Assembly (NCBI GenBank): GCA_900143635.1
Contig: FREY01000011.1
Span: 62,003-126,002, forward strand
DNA from: Rhodobacteraceae bacterium Alg231-04
GTDB taxonomy: Bacteria; Pseudomonadota; Alphaproteobacteria; Rhodobacterales; Rhodobacteraceae
Direction: 5' to 3'
Length of the DNA: 64,000 nt
The position numbers and the translations under genes are program-made. Below, piece by piece: positions 45,242 through 53,736 of the stretch. Position 1 is the first letter of the stretch, and every line of letters begins with the position of its first letter. The notes below the pieces were generated by a model. That model did no database searches and had not been told where the DNA came from. It saw nothing but the letters and a program-made list of their open reading frames with translations.

Positions 45242-45411
45242 GTGGCCTATTTGTTCAAAGCTGGCACAATTACTGCGGTTTTTTGCCTGTTTTCCGTATC
45301 CTTGACGGTGCAAAGCACTTGAAGTGTAGCGCCGCTCAACCGATATTTACCGGGAACGCTGCCGGGTCCGCCCGTGCGGCGCTGGGAGATTTAAACGGAG
45401 ACCACGTAAAA

Positions 45412-46152
45412 ATGGCACAATTCGACACCATCCGGTCCGCAGGCGCGACACGCACTGCCGAGATCGATGCCGGGCTGCGCGCCCACATGAACAAAGTCTA
45501 CAGCACCATGTCTGCTGGCTTGTTCATCACCTTTCTGGCGGCCTGGGCGATTTCTGGCCTGGCCATCTCCGATGGTCAGCTGACTGCGCTGGGCACCGCG
45601 ATCTATGCCTCGCCGCTGAAATGGGTGATCATGTTCGCCCCGCTGGCCTTCATCTTCGGTATCGGCGCCGCCGCCAACCGCATGTCCGCGGCCGGCGTGC
45701 AGCTGATCTTCTACTCTTTCGCCGCCGTCATGGGCCTGTCGATCAGCTCGATCTTCCTGGTTTACACAGGCCAGTCGATCATTCAGGTCTTCCTGGTGAC
45801 CTCGATTGCTTTTGCCGGTCTGTCGCTGGTGGGTTACACCACCAAGAAAGACCTGTCGGCCATGGGTGCCTTCCTGATCATGGGCCTGATTGGCCTGATC
45901 GTTGCCTCCATCGTCAACATGTTCATGCAATCCGGTGCCATGGCCTTTGCGATCTCGGTGATCGGCGTGCTGATCTTTGCCGGTCTCACCGCATGGGACA
46001 CCCAGAACGCCAAGAACACCTACCTGCAGATGGCCCACTCGGGTGATCAGGAATGGCTGGCCAAATCCGCCATCATGAGCGCCCTCAGCCTCTATCTGAA
46101 CTTCATCAACATGTTCATGATGCTGCTCCAGCTTCTCGGTAACCGCGAATAA
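45412..46152 (+). CDS. Bax inhibitor-1/YccA family membrane protein
   Basis: 246 residues with seven membrane helices. NKVYSTMSAGLFITFLAAWA begins the fold. TAWDTQNAKNTYLQMA, between the late helices, holds the paired aspartate region of BI-1/TMBIM proteins, and ALSLYLNFINMFMMLLQLLG ends it. It may be a pH-sensitive calcium leak channel or a partner of FtsH, as for YccA. The start at 45412 follows AACGGAGACCACG. A strong terminator follows. Confidence 0.93.
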   Translation: MAQFDTIRSAGATRTAEIDAGLRAHMNKVYSTMSAGLFITFLAAWAISGLAISDGQLTALGTAIYASPLKWVIMFAPLAFIFGIGAAANRMSAAGVQLIFYSFAAVMGLSISSIFLVYTGQSIIQVFLVTSIAFAGLSLVGYTTKKDLSAMGAFLIMGLIGLIVASIVNMFMQSGAMAFAISVIGVLIFAGLTAWDTQNAKNTYLQMAHSGDQEWLAKSAIMSALSLYLNFINMFMMLLQLLGNRE

Positions 46153-46175
46153 CGCGACCAACATACCAAGACAGT

Positions 46176-46212
46176 GAGGGGCGGATCCGCAAGGACCCGC
46201 CCCTCTTCTTTT
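46176..46212 (+). terminator. Terminator of the Bax inhibitor-1 gene
   Basis: A long stem GAGGGGCGGATCC/GGACCCGCCCCTC (12 of 13 pairs), 3-base loop, followed by TTCTTTTT. Confidence 0.93.
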
Positions 46213-46241
46213 TCCCACACGAGTCCCACAGGTTTTAACGG

Positions 46242-46715
46242 ATGAAAATAATTGAAGTCCCGGCCAACGACGCCGCCCGCATTGTTCCCCTTCTCGAAGG
46301 GATGCACGCAATCCACGCCATCCAGCAGCCCGCCCGCCACCGCTCTGATCCGCCCGCGGCCGAGCTGGAGACATGGCTGACAGACTGGCTGCAAGAGCCG
46401 CAGATGCATGCGCTGGCCGCAGAGAGCCCGACCGGCGCCTTGCTGGGATATCTGATTTACGGGGAAGAGGACCGCGCCGCCCTGCCCGTCCGCGAGGGCG
46501 AACGGCGCCTCATGCTGCACCATATCGCCGTTCAGGAGGCCTGGCAGCGCATGGGGGTCGGCAAAGCACTGATCGGGGAAATGAAGGCCCGTGCGGCGGC
46601 CGATGGCATCACTGTCATCGCCGCCACCTATGCGCCCTTCAACGCCGCCTCTGCTGCGCTAATGGGCAGTCAGGGGCTGGAGCCGGTTCTGGTCATGGCC
46701 GAATGGCGCGGCTGA
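46242..46715 (+). CDS. GNAT family N-acetyltransferase
   Basis: 157 residues. LMLHHIAVQEAWQRMGVGKA holds strand 4 and the acetyl-CoA loop (Q-x-x-G-V-G-K-A); the C-terminus has FNAASAALMGSQGLEPVLVM. The N-terminal VPLLEGMHAIHAIQQPARH is typical of small-molecule acetyltransferases. Substrate unknown. Preceded by the BI-1 terminator, so it has its own promoter. Confidence 0.87.
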   Translation: MKIIEVPANDAARIVPLLEGMHAIHAIQQPARHRSDPPAAELETWLTDWLQEPQMHALAAESPTGALLGYLIYGEEDRAALPVREGERRLMLHHIAVQEAWQRMGVGKALIGEMKARAAADGITVIAATYAPFNAASAALMGSQGLEPVLVMAEWRG

Positions 46716-46718
46716 TTG

Positions 46719-46904
46719 TTACTGCGGCAACTGCGCATCAGATTGGGGCCCGGCATCCGGCAGGGTCCCGATCACCACGGTCACACCGCTCAGCGACAGG
46801 TCAGATGCCGTGTCGGTTGCAACAGTGTCCTTGGACAGGGGCATCAGGGCAATGACGGCCATCCAGGCCGCGGCGAATAGAATGGCTGATTTTTTGGTAT
46901 GCAA
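46719..46904 (-). CDS. Small secreted or anchored hypothetical protein
   Basis: 61 residues: MHTKKSAILFAAAWMAVIAL is a signal or anchor, followed by 40 residues (LSGVTVVIGTLPDAGPQSDA). GGAGAC lies 9 bp before the start. Convergent with the GNAT gene, whose stop is 3 bp away. No family recognised; the call rests on the signal peptide and ribosome site. Confidence 0.55.
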   Translation of the reverse strand: MHTKKSAILFAAAWMAVIALMPLSKDTVATDTASDLSLSGVTVVIGTLPDAGPQSDAQLPQ

Positions 46905-47024
46905 TTTAAGTCTCCAAATCGATACAAACTGTTTCCATTAGTTTTGCCCCCAGAATGAGACCGTATTTTGTCCGCACAATGGTGATCTGCCGGCCTGATG
47001 GCGGTGCCATTTTGTCCGGGCCGC

Positions 47025-47510
47025 TCATGTCATCGTCAGCCGCATCCGCACGGCGGGAAAGCGTACCGCCGGGGCCAGCCCTACCTCTATCGGGCCCTCA
47101 TTGACGAAGCCCAGCGCCCGGTAGAAGGGTTCCGCAGTGCGGGTGGACCAGCACTCCAGCTCGGATATTCCGGCGGCCTGTGCGGCCTTGAGGGCCTGAG
47201 CCATGATCGCCCGTCCCACACCGCGGCGCACAGCGCGGTCATCGGTGACAACATGGCGGATATGGCCAAGTTCCGGCCGCACCCCATCACGGGTCCAGCC
47301 ACCTGCCCCGATGATCCGGCCCTCTTCTTCGGCAACGTAATAGCTGGCGCAGCCAACCAGTTCGGGCCGGGCCCGGCTGATGATCGGCAGCGCCGTCACC
47401 AGCACCGAGGGCGGGTAGTCCGCTTTCAGCAGCTTGGGATAGCTGCGCGCCAGCAGCGCATCGACAGCGGCAAGATCGCTGTCTTGGGAGGAGCGGATTT
47501 CAAAAGCCAA
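47025..47510 (-). CDS. GNAT family N-acetyltransferase
   Basis: 161 residues. AFEIRSSQDSDLAAVDALLA is the start of the fold. HIRHVVTDDRAVRRGVGRAI holds the acetyl-CoA loop (R-x-x-G-V-G-R). SELECWSTRTAEPFYRALGF is the last strand-helix pair. It differs from the GNAT at 46.2 kb, so it is not a copy. Substrate unknown. It lies downstream of rpmG with a terminator between. Confidence 0.88.
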   Translation of the reverse strand: MAFEIRSSQDSDLAAVDALLARSYPKLLKADYPPSVLVTALPIISRARPELVGCASYYVAEEEGRIIGAGGWTRDGVRPELGHIRHVVTDDRAVRRGVGRAIMAQALKAAQAAGISELECWSTRTAEPFYRALGFVNEGPIEVGLAPAVRFPAVRMRLTMT

Positions 47511-47526
47511 AATGGTATTCCAGAAC

Positions 47527-47555
47527 GAAAAAGGGCCACGCGTGCAGCGTGACCC
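47527..47555 (-). terminator. Terminator of rpmG
   Basis: Stem GGGCCACGC/GCGTGACCC (with one G-U) and a 5-base loop, preceded on the plus strand by GAAAAA. On the minus strand this gives a T5 run. It lies 30 bp after the rpmG stop. Confidence 0.88.
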
Positions 47556-47584
47556 TTCTTAAGTCGTATCCTGTAAAGGAAGGC

Positions 47585-47752
47585 TTACTTGATCTTGCCT
47601 TCTTTGTACTCGACGTGCTTGCGCGCAACCGGGTCGTACTTACGCACGATCATTTTTTCGGTCATGGTGCGTGCGTTTTTCTTGGTCACATAGAAGTGGC
47701 CGGTGCCCGCGCTCGAGTTCAGGCGGATCTTGATTGTCGTCGGCTTCGCCAT
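47585..47752 (-). CDS. rpmG: 50S ribosomal protein L33
   Basis: 55 residues: [34 protein letters not shown] and [14 protein letters not shown] match bacterial L33. The zinc-binding cysteines of the C+ form are absent, so this is the C- (zinc-independent) type. The ATG at 47752 follows GGAGAAGCACC. A weak hairpin with CGGAAAGGC and GCCTTTCGG (47769-47791) lies in the leader. Confidence 0.96.
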   Translation of the reverse strand: MAKPTTIKIRLNSSAGTGHFYVTKKNARTMTEKMIVRKYDPVARKHVEYKEGKIK

Positions 47753-47997
47753 GGTGCTTCTCCTGCGTCCGGAAAGGCGAAGGCCTTTCGGTAAATCTCG
47801 TATGAGCATCGGCTTTTAAACGCCACACCCCCCGAGTCAATAGGATTCCCGATCATTGCGGGGGAATAATGCATCAACCGGCAACAAGCTGGGCCTGCCC
47901 TGCGGATCTGTGCCGAATCTTGACCGATATCACCATCGCAGTTTGCGAAATCCGGGGAGATCCTGCGACCGAAGCACCATAGGGCTGCAACAGCGGA

Positions 47998-48495
47998 TCA
48001 CTCAAAGAACGTGTAGTTCACGTAACCGATCATCGTCGCGATGCCCAATATGCCCGCGATGATGACAACCGGCGCAAAAAGACCAGCCACAAATCCCAGC
48101 CTTTCCAGCGGTGACACCACACGCTGGGAAAAAGCCGTGTCATCCGCCAGCGCGATTTCCTCGCTGTCCGGCTGGTCAGGACCTTCCGGATACAGCCAGT
48201 ACTTTAGGATCTCCGGCACCCAGACCGCCGCAACGGCCAAACCCGCGCCCGCCCAGATCACCAGCGCCAGGGTGCTGGGGCTGCCTGCCCCCCAGTGCAG
48301 CACAAAGCCCCAGAAGGCCAGCGCCAGCGCCCCAACCATCAGCCCCACCCCAATCGAGGCAGGCGGCACCATCTCCAGCGTCTCATCACAATTGCGGCAG
48401 CTATAGGAGTAGACCGAATTATAGGTCTTCATGACCCGCGACACCGGGACCATCTCGGGTTTGTTGCACTGGGCGCAGATACGGGTTTTGGTCAT
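47998..48495 (-). CDS. Zinc-ribbon membrane protein of unknown function
   Basis: 165 residues. The N-terminal 45 residues carry CAQCNKPEMVPV and YSCRNCDETLEM, a C-x2-C...C-x2-C zinc ribbon. Then come three or four membrane helices (GVGLMVGALALAFWGFVLH; LALVIWAGAGLAVAAVWV; GLFAPVVIIAGILGIATMI). The loop between them is acidic. No family recognised. Preceding 245 bp to the rpmG start hold no gene. Confidence 0.72.
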   Translation of the reverse strand: MTKTRICAQCNKPEMVPVSRVMKTYNSVYSYSCRNCDETLEMVPPASIGVGLMVGALALAFWGFVLHWGAGSPSTLALVIWAGAGLAVAAVWVPEILKYWLYPEGPDQPDSEEIALADDTAFSQRVVSPLERLGFVAGLFAPVVIIAGILGIATMIGYVNYTFFE

Positions 48496-48538
48496 GGGAT
48501 CAGCCTGTTCCGGTCATTGTCATCTCTCCATAGCAAGC

Positions 48539-49066
48539 CTACCACGCCTGCCCAACCCCGCATGTCTGTCGCAACAGTTTCGCGCCCGCCGCAGTGCCCT
48601 TGGCGGGGAAGACATAGATCAGTTCCTTGTCGGTGTTCAGCAGGGCCACTTCGCGGGCGGCAGCAAAGGCGTCCAGCATCGCGTCATCCGCCGTGAGCCC
48701 GCCAAGCCAGGCCTGATCGCCGAGCCCGCCATCATAGTAATAGGCGTTCCAGCCACGGGTCACAGTCGACCCGTCAAACATGCCAAAGCTCAAGAGCATC
48801 GTTTCTTCCTGTCCGTCGGTGCCGTAAAGACGCGGCAAGGCAGGGCCCACGAACATCAGATCCAGCCTGCCATTTTCGGCGGCCGTTTCATTGCAGGTCA
48901 TCTGCAGGGCAAACTCATGCATCTGCACAAACAATGTCGCCGTGTGTAGCCCCTGCTGAGAGCGCTCCTCTGTGCCGCTCCAAACCTGCGCATCGGCGCT
49001 GGCCACCGAGAGAAACCCGGCGGCGCAGGCAAGGATACAGGCCTTCAGCCCATGACCAGATGACAT
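48539..49066 (-). CDS. Secreted hypothetical protein, 175 residues
   Basis: A signal peptide (MSSGHGLKACILACAAGFLS to VASADA) precedes a mature part with one pair of cysteines (MTCNETAAENG, LRQTCGVGQ). The start at 49066 follows AGGAGGACCACC. MFDGSTVTRGWNAYYYDGGL is its most striking segment. Paralogues in related bacteria are expected but not checked. It is probably periplasmic. Function unknown. Confidence 0.75.
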   Translation of the reverse strand: MSSGHGLKACILACAAGFLSVASADAQVWSGTEERSQQGLHTATLFVQMHEFALQMTCNETAAENGRLDLMFVGPALPRLYGTDGQEETMLLSFGMFDGSTVTRGWNAYYYDGGLGDQAWLGGLTADDAMLDAFAAAREVALLNTDKELIYVFPAKGTAAGAKLLRQTCGVGQAW

Positions 49067-49161
49067 GGTGGTCCTCCTGAAAGTTCGGAATTGGCATGTG
49101 CCGATTTGAGCGTCAGCACACATGGGCAAAAGCGGCCCCACCGGGGCCGCTCCTCACCAGA

Positions 49162-49494
49162 TCAGGGCTGGATGCGGCAGTATTCGGAATCGCCATTTGT
49201 GTGACGGAAGATGATCGTCTCGTTGCGCTTCAGCTTGTCCAGCGCCACGTTTCTGGTCGCCAGGGTGGAGGTCAGGTAGCGGCCGCAAACGGACTGATCC
49301 AATGTCGGCGTGCATTGCTCAACGCTCAGCTCGGCCTTGCAGGTGTCATAATCTGACCAAGCATAATAGGCGCTGGCATTGTGCAGGTAGTACAGATCCC
49401 CCTGCGCACTGGCGGCACTCCCCAAAGCGACCAAAGCACCTGCGGCCAGTGCCGCCATAGACAAAATTGAGCGATTGTTTCTCGGCATTTTCAT
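49162..49494 (-). CDS. Small secreted cysteine-containing protein
   Basis: 110 residues. The signal peptide MKMPRNNRSILSMAALAAGA to ASAQ is followed by an 80-residue mature chain with four cysteines (DTCKAEL, EQCTPTL, SVCGRYL, EYCRIQP), an arrangement that could form two disulfides. CAGGAC lies before the start. No family recognised. The gene lies between the 175-residue secreted protein and rnpB. Confidence 0.7.
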   Translation of the reverse strand: MKMPRNNRSILSMAALAAGALVALGSAASAQGDLYYLHNASAYYAWSDYDTCKAELSVEQCTPTLDQSVCGRYLTSTLATRNVALDKLKRNETIIFRHTNGDSEYCRIQP

Positions 49495-49735
49495 GTCCTG
49501 AATTTTATAGTGTTCAACAATTTGATCCGGGCAACCTAGCCTAAGGCACTGCGCGCATTCGATCTTACAAATTGCCGCGCCAGTCCAATGGGGCGCTTGC
49601 TGGCTCACCGGGACCCTATGGCAGAGCCGATTGGTCCTTCCCGACTGCCGACAATGCCGAGGTCCAACCGGCACACCACCGCCACTGGCCCGGCGGCCAT
49701 TCTTGGGCCGCGGGATCAGATTGTGGCTTTTGAAA

Positions 49736-50142
49736 ATGCGCAGAGAGCCTGTAAGCCGGGTTCTGTCCAGAGCCGAAGCCCCTGGACGACCATTCATCTA
49801 GGAGATCCGTTACCGGATCCCCTCTAGCTGCCAACCCGGCCCCTCTCGGCTAAAGCAAGCCTAGCGGCGGTTTCCCGGAAACTCCGGGACCCGACCCGCG
49901 CGGGGGCCCTATTTGGCATTGCTCCCGGTGGGGCTTGCCGCGCCGCTCCTGTTGCCAGTCGCGCGGTGGGCTCTTACCCCACCGTTTCACCCTTACCGGC
50001 CCGAAGACCGGCGGTCTGTTCTCTGTGGCGCTATCCGTCAGATCGCTCTGCCCGGGCGTTACCCGGCACCGTTGCTTCATGGAGCCCGGACTTTCCTCCC
50101 CGGCGGTTGCCCGCCGCGGCGGCCGTCCGGCCCTCTGCGCAT
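49736..50142 (-). ncRNA. rnpB: RNase P RNA (bacterial type A)
   Basis: The catalytic RNA that matures tRNA 5' ends. Read on the minus strand, GGGGAGGAAAGTCCGGGCTC near 50.1 kb is the conserved P4/CR-I region, and near the 3' end AACCCGGCTTACAGGCTC is the CR-V region that pairs with it. The ends form P1: ATGCGCAGAG at the 5' end (50142-50133) pairs with CTCTGCGCAT (49745-49736), which fixes the ends at about 407 nt. TTTTC follows. The length and motifs are as in other alphaproteobacteria. Reading frames inside it are not genes. Confidence 0.95.
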
Positions 50143-50193
50143 GGGGCGCTTACGCCTCTGCGGGCGGCAGGTCAAGCGGCATGGAACGCAAAA

Positions 50194-50250
50194 AGGGGGC
50201 GCGGCCCCCGGCCCTGCGGGCCTCCCCCGGGATATTTTGGGCAAGAGGAA
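50194..50250 (+). repeat. Copy of dispersed GATATTT element
   Basis: GGGGGCGCGGCCCCCGGCCC, TGCGGGCCTCCCCCGGGATA and TTTTGGGCAAGAGGAAG. Thirty or so bases match the copy at 39.2 kb almost exactly. It lies between the end of the amidase gene and rnpB. Confidence 0.75.
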
Positions 50251-50264
50251 GGGCGGATGCGTGT

Positions 50265-50939
50265 TCAGGCCGGGGTGATCGGGGGGAAATCCTCGGCCGC
50301 AAGCGGGCCTGTGGCCTCCGGGCGATAACGCAGGCGCACCGCCGCAAGGAGGGTTTCGTCATCAACCAGAGCCGTGAAGCCAGCCTTGCGGGCAAGAGTG
50401 CGGAAATGATCGGGATCGATGCTGTGCGGCGGCTGTCCGCTCTGCCCCGAGGCCGCCAGCCCCTGCAGGGCAAGGCGGGTCCAGTCAAATCGCGGTCCCG
50501 GATCCTGTTTGCGGCCCGGTGCCATGCAGCTGTGGCCGATGACGCCAGAGGCCGGAATGTGCCAGCGCCCCATGATGCCCGCCAGAAGCCCCTCAAGCGC
50601 CGCCATCTGTGGCGCGCTGAACGGGTGATCGCCGCGGTTGTCCAACTCGATGCCGATAGATCGCGAATTGATGTCTTCCTGTCCGGCCCATTCGCCCGCC
50701 CCGGCGTGCCAGGCGCGCTCTGCCTCCGGCACCATCTGCCAGAGATCACCGGTGACACTGATGAGATAATGGGCGGAAACTTCGGCCCGCGCATCACAGA
50801 GCCGCTCCAGCGCCGCAGCAGCACTGTGCATGGCGGTGTAATGCAACACGATCAGCGAAGGTGTCAGCCCGTCGCGGCGGGGGCCGCTATTGGGGCTGGG
50901 GCGCCAGATTGCGCCCGGATGATCCGCCGCGCGGCTCAG
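50265..50939 (-). CDS. N-acetylmuramoyl-L-alanine amidase (AmpD/AmiD type)
   Basis: Cleaves the amide between MurNAc and the peptide. The amidase_2 fold: VLHYTAMHSA holds the first zinc His, AHYLISVTGDLWQMV the core strand, SRSIGIELDNRGD the conserved region, and VIGHSCMAPGRKQDPGPRF the later zinc ligands. The recognisable N-terminus (IWRPSPNSGPRRDG) lies upstream of the first ATG, GTG or TTG (50849). The frame stays open to a CTG at 50939 that overlaps the previous gene's TGA stop; a CTG start is therefore proposed, giving 224 residues. The alternative is a truncated protein from 50849. No signal peptide. Confidence 0.82.
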   Translation of the reverse strand: MSRAADHPGAIWRPSPNSGPRRDGLTPSLIVLHYTAMHSAAAALERLCDARAEVSAHYLISVTGDLWQMVPEAERAWHAGAGEWAGQEDINSRSIGIELDNRGDHPFSAPQMAALEGLLAGIMGRWHIPASGVIGHSCMAPGRKQDPGPRFDWTRLALQGLAASGQSGQPPHSIDPDHFRTLARKAGFTALVDDETLLAAVRLRYRPEATGPLAAEDFPPITPA

Positions 50940-51703
50940 TTGGAGGCGGCCCGGCGATAGGGCGCCGGATCCCAGCCGCAGGCATAGCCATCACCATCCG
51001 GATCCAGCGCTTTGCGGTCGCGGTCAGGGCCGCCCATTTCGAGGAAAGCCTGCTGGGCCAGATCCGGCGTTGCAAAACCGGCGCAGTTGCGGGCCGACTT
51101 GGCCTTGAGGTTAATGCCCGAGCGCGAGTGAACGCGATTGCCGCGTGGGTTAGATGTGGTCAGCGCATATTGCACCACATTAGGTTCTGCCGCACCGCTG
51201 CGCAAAGGCACGGCCCCCGGCGCGACCTGTTGGTATTCCGCCCGATTGCGGGCCAGACGTTCCGCATCGCTTTCGATGGATTCGCGGGCCGAAACGGCGC
51301 TAAAATCATTCTCGTCCGAGATCCCGGCATTACCAACAATCTGCGGCGCGGGATTGGACGGGCTGGCATTCAAAGGCGCGACACCGGAATTGCCCTGCGA
51401 GGCTGCAAGGGCTGCGGCCGTTTCCGCCGCCAGACTGTCGCCAGAATTCGCCAGAGTGCCCGCCGCGGAGGAGGATCCGGGGCTGCGCGGTGCCGAGGGG
51501 ATGGCCGACGCCACCGTCGGCAGCGGCTCACTGGCGACCACCGATGGCGGCACCAGTGGTTCGCCGGTTATGGTGGTACCGGCTGCGGGGGCCGGGTCAA
51601 ACGGGCTTGTCCCCAGCCCTACGCCCGCACCGCTGTCGGGGACCTGCGGGCTGCAGGCCGCGAGACCTGCGCCGAGGGCGAAAATGGAGACGATTGCGCG
51701 CAT
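50936..51703 (-). CDS. Excalibur-domain lipoprotein
   Basis: 255 residues. The signal peptide ends in a lipobox (GLAAC). A long low-complexity linker rich in Pro, Ala and Ser (residues 20-150) follows. The C-terminus has an excalibur calcium-binding motif, LDPDGDGYACGWDPAPYRR, with D-x-D-x-D-G and C. The upstream RNCAGFATPDLAQQAFLEMG supplies the paired cysteine. It is probably an envelope protein. Its stop overlaps the proposed amidase start by 4 bp, so the two are coupled and both act on the cell wall region. Confidence 0.85.
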   Translation of the reverse strand: MRAIVSIFALGAGLAACSPQVPDSGAGVGLGTSPFDPAPAAGTTITGEPLVPPSVVASEPLPTVASAIPSAPRSPGSSSAAGTLANSGDSLAAETAAALAASQGNSGVAPLNASPSNPAPQIVGNAGISDENDFSAVSARESIESDAERLARNRAEYQQVAPGAVPLRSGAAEPNVVQYALTTSNPRGNRVHSRSGINLKAKSARNCAGFATPDLAQQAFLEMGGPDRDRKALDPDGDGYACGWDPAPYRRAASN

Positions 51704-51738
51704 AACCCTGCCTTTTCTGCTCTATTCAGCCAGTGGAC

Positions 51739-53226
51739 TTACCACCACTGGCCCGGTTTCGCCACGAAGCCCGCCGCATTTTCCAGCGCATAGGCGGTAT
51801 TCAGCAAATCACCCTCTTCCCAGGGCTTGCCGATCAGCTGCAGACCCAGCGGCAGACCCTGCTTGTCGACACCTGCAGGCACCGAAATGCCCGGCAGGCC
51901 GGCAAGGTTCACAGTGACGGTGAAAACGTCGTTCAGGTACATCTGCACCGGATCGGCCTCGGTCATTTCACCCAGACCAAAGGCAGCCGAAGGCGTCGCC
52001 GGTGTCAGGATGGCATCGATGCCAGCTGCAAACACATCCTCGAAGTCCTTTTTGATCAGGGTGCGGACGCGGCGTGCGCGGTTGTAATAGGCGTCATAGA
52101 AACCAGCCGACAGCACATAGGTACCGATCATCACCCGGCGCTGCACCTCGGGGCCAAAGCCTTGGGCGCGGGTCTTCTCGTACATCTCGGTGATGCCGTC
52201 GCCGGCCTCCAGCGTGGCGCGGTGGCCGTAGCGCACACCGTCATAACGCGCCAGGTTCGAGGAGGCCTCGGCCGGGGCGATCACGTAATAGGCGGGCAGC
52301 GCATACTTTGTGTGTGGCAAGGAGATATCGACGATCTCGGCACCGGCATCTTTCAGCATCGCCGCGCCATCAGCCCAGAGCGCTTCGATCTCGGCGGGCG
52401 TGCCGTCCATGCGGTATTCCTTGGGGATACCGATCTTCTTGCCCTTGATGTCGCCGGTCAGCATTGCCTCGAAATTCGGCACGGCCAGTTCGGCGCTGGT
52501 CGAATCCTTGGCGTCATGGCCACACATGGCTTCCAGCATGATCGAGGCATCACGCACCGATTTGGTCATCGGGCCGGCCTGATCCAGCGAGGAGGCAAAG
52601 GCCACCACACCCCAGCGCGAGCAGCGACCATAGGTGGGTTTGATGCCAACGGTGCCGGTGAAGGCGGCAGGCTGGCGGATCGACCCACCTGTGTCGGTGC
52701 CGGTTGCGGCCAGACACAGGTCCGCCGCCACGGCCGAGGCCGAACCACCAGAAGAGCCACCGGGCGTCAGTTCGGCGTCTGAACCATCACGACGCCATGG
52801 GCTGACCGCATTGCCGTAAACGGAGGTTTCATTGGACGAACCCATGGCGAATTCATCCATGTTCAGCTTGCCCAGCATCACCGCGCCGGCATCCGCCAGC
52901 TGCTGCGAAACGGTGCTTTCATACTCGGGCTTGAAACCTTCGAGGATGCGGCTCGCCGCCTGGCTGTCCACACCCTTGGTGCAGAACAGATCCTTGATGC
53001 CGATCGGCAGACCGCACATGGCAGGTGCGTCGCCTTCCTGAATGCGCGCATCCGCCGCCTTGGCGCGTTCCAGCGCAAGCTCGGGCGTTTTATGCACAAA
53101 TGCGTTCAGCGCGTCAGCCGCATCGATTGCCTTCAGGCAGTCGTTGGTCAGCTCCACCGATGTGGTCTCACCTTTGCGCAGCAGGTCGCGGGCCTCTGCC
53201 AGCCCCAGTTTGTTCAGATCGCTCAT
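51739..53226 (-). CDS. gatA: Asp-tRNA(Asn)/Glu-tRNA(Gln) amidotransferase subunit A
   Basis: Supplies ammonia from glutamine for transamidation of mischarged tRNA. 495 residues of the amidase-signature family. [16 protein letters not shown] holds the catalytic Lys; [20 protein letters not shown] the cis-Ser; [17 protein letters not shown] the nucleophilic Ser. It begins 3 bp after the gatC stop. gatB is not in the window, as is common in this group. Confidence 0.97.
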   Translation of the reverse strand: MSDLNKLGLAEARDLLRKGETTSVELTNDCLKAIDAADALNAFVHKTPELALERAKAADARIQEGDAPAMCGLPIGIKDLFCTKGVDSQAASRILEGFKPEYESTVSQQLADAGAVMLGKLNMDEFAMGSSNETSVYGNAVSPWRRDGSDAELTPGGSSGGSASAVAADLCLAATGTDTGGSIRQPAAFTGTVGIKPTYGRCSRWGVVAFASSLDQAGPMTKSVRDASIMLEAMCGHDAKDSTSAELAVPNFEAMLTGDIKGKKIGIPKEYRMDGTPAEIEALWADGAAMLKDAGAEIVDISLPHTKYALPAYYVIAPAEASSNLARYDGVRYGHRATLEAGDGITEMYEKTRAQGFGPEVQRRVMIGTYVLSAGFYDAYYNRARRVRTLIKKDFEDVFAAGIDAILTPATPSAAFGLGEMTEADPVQMYLNDVFTVTVNLAGLPGISVPAGVDKQGLPLGLQLIGKPWEEGDLLNTAYALENAAGFVAKPGQWW

Positions 53227-53229
53227 GTC

Positions 53230-53517
53230 TTACTCCACCACCTTGGGGACCGCGAAAAAACCCTCGCGGGCATCGGGGGCGTTCTTCAGCACCTTGGGCT
53301 GCTGGTTGCCATCGGTGACTTCGTCAACCCGGCGCTTCAGGCGCTGCGGGGTCACGGAGGTCATCGGCTCAACCCCTTCGACATCCACTTCGTTCAGCTG
53401 TTCGATGAAGCCCAGGATGTTGTTGAACTCCTCGGCCAGCGCCGGAAGCGCGTCATCTTCGACCTTGATACGGGCCAGTTTTGCCACTTTGGCGGCGGTG
53501 CTTTGGTCAATCGACAT
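53230..53517 (-). CDS. gatC: Asp-tRNA(Asn)/Glu-tRNA(Gln) amidotransferase subunit C
   Basis: 95 residues: VAKLARIKVEDDALPALAEE, FNNILGFIEQLNEVDVEGVE and MTSVTPQRLKRRVDE are the GatC motifs; the end is DAREGFFAVPKVVE. It wraps round and stabilises GatA-GatB. It forms an operon with gatA, 3 bp apart. Confidence 0.97.
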   Translation of the reverse strand: MSIDQSTAAKVAKLARIKVEDDALPALAEEFNNILGFIEQLNEVDVEGVEPMTSVTPQRLKRRVDEVTDGNQQPKVLKNAPDAREGFFAVPKVVE

Positions 53518-53736
53518 GAATAACCCTCATATACGTCAAGAAGGCATTTACCGCCCCCGGCAGCAGGCCGCAAGGCTTGGCTGCCCTGCCAGTGTGCCGG
53601 GCATTTGTTTTGGCCCATTTTTCGCCCGCTCTTCACGATGAACCTGCCCCGTCGCGCGGTGGTTTTATGAATAATTCTTTCTCCACTGGCCCTGTCCGCT
53701 GCTACGGTGCCGTCATAGATAAACGGGAGAGTAGTG

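Noticed and set aside
45391-46374. A 327-codon minus-strand frame opposite the Bax inhibitor-1 gene
   Set aside because: It crosses a strong terminator and is a His/Gly/Gln-rich complement of a membrane protein.
49850-50160. Several open frames inside the rnpB region
   Set aside because: The sequence is RNase P RNA with its conserved regions and P1 pairing; the frames are incidental.
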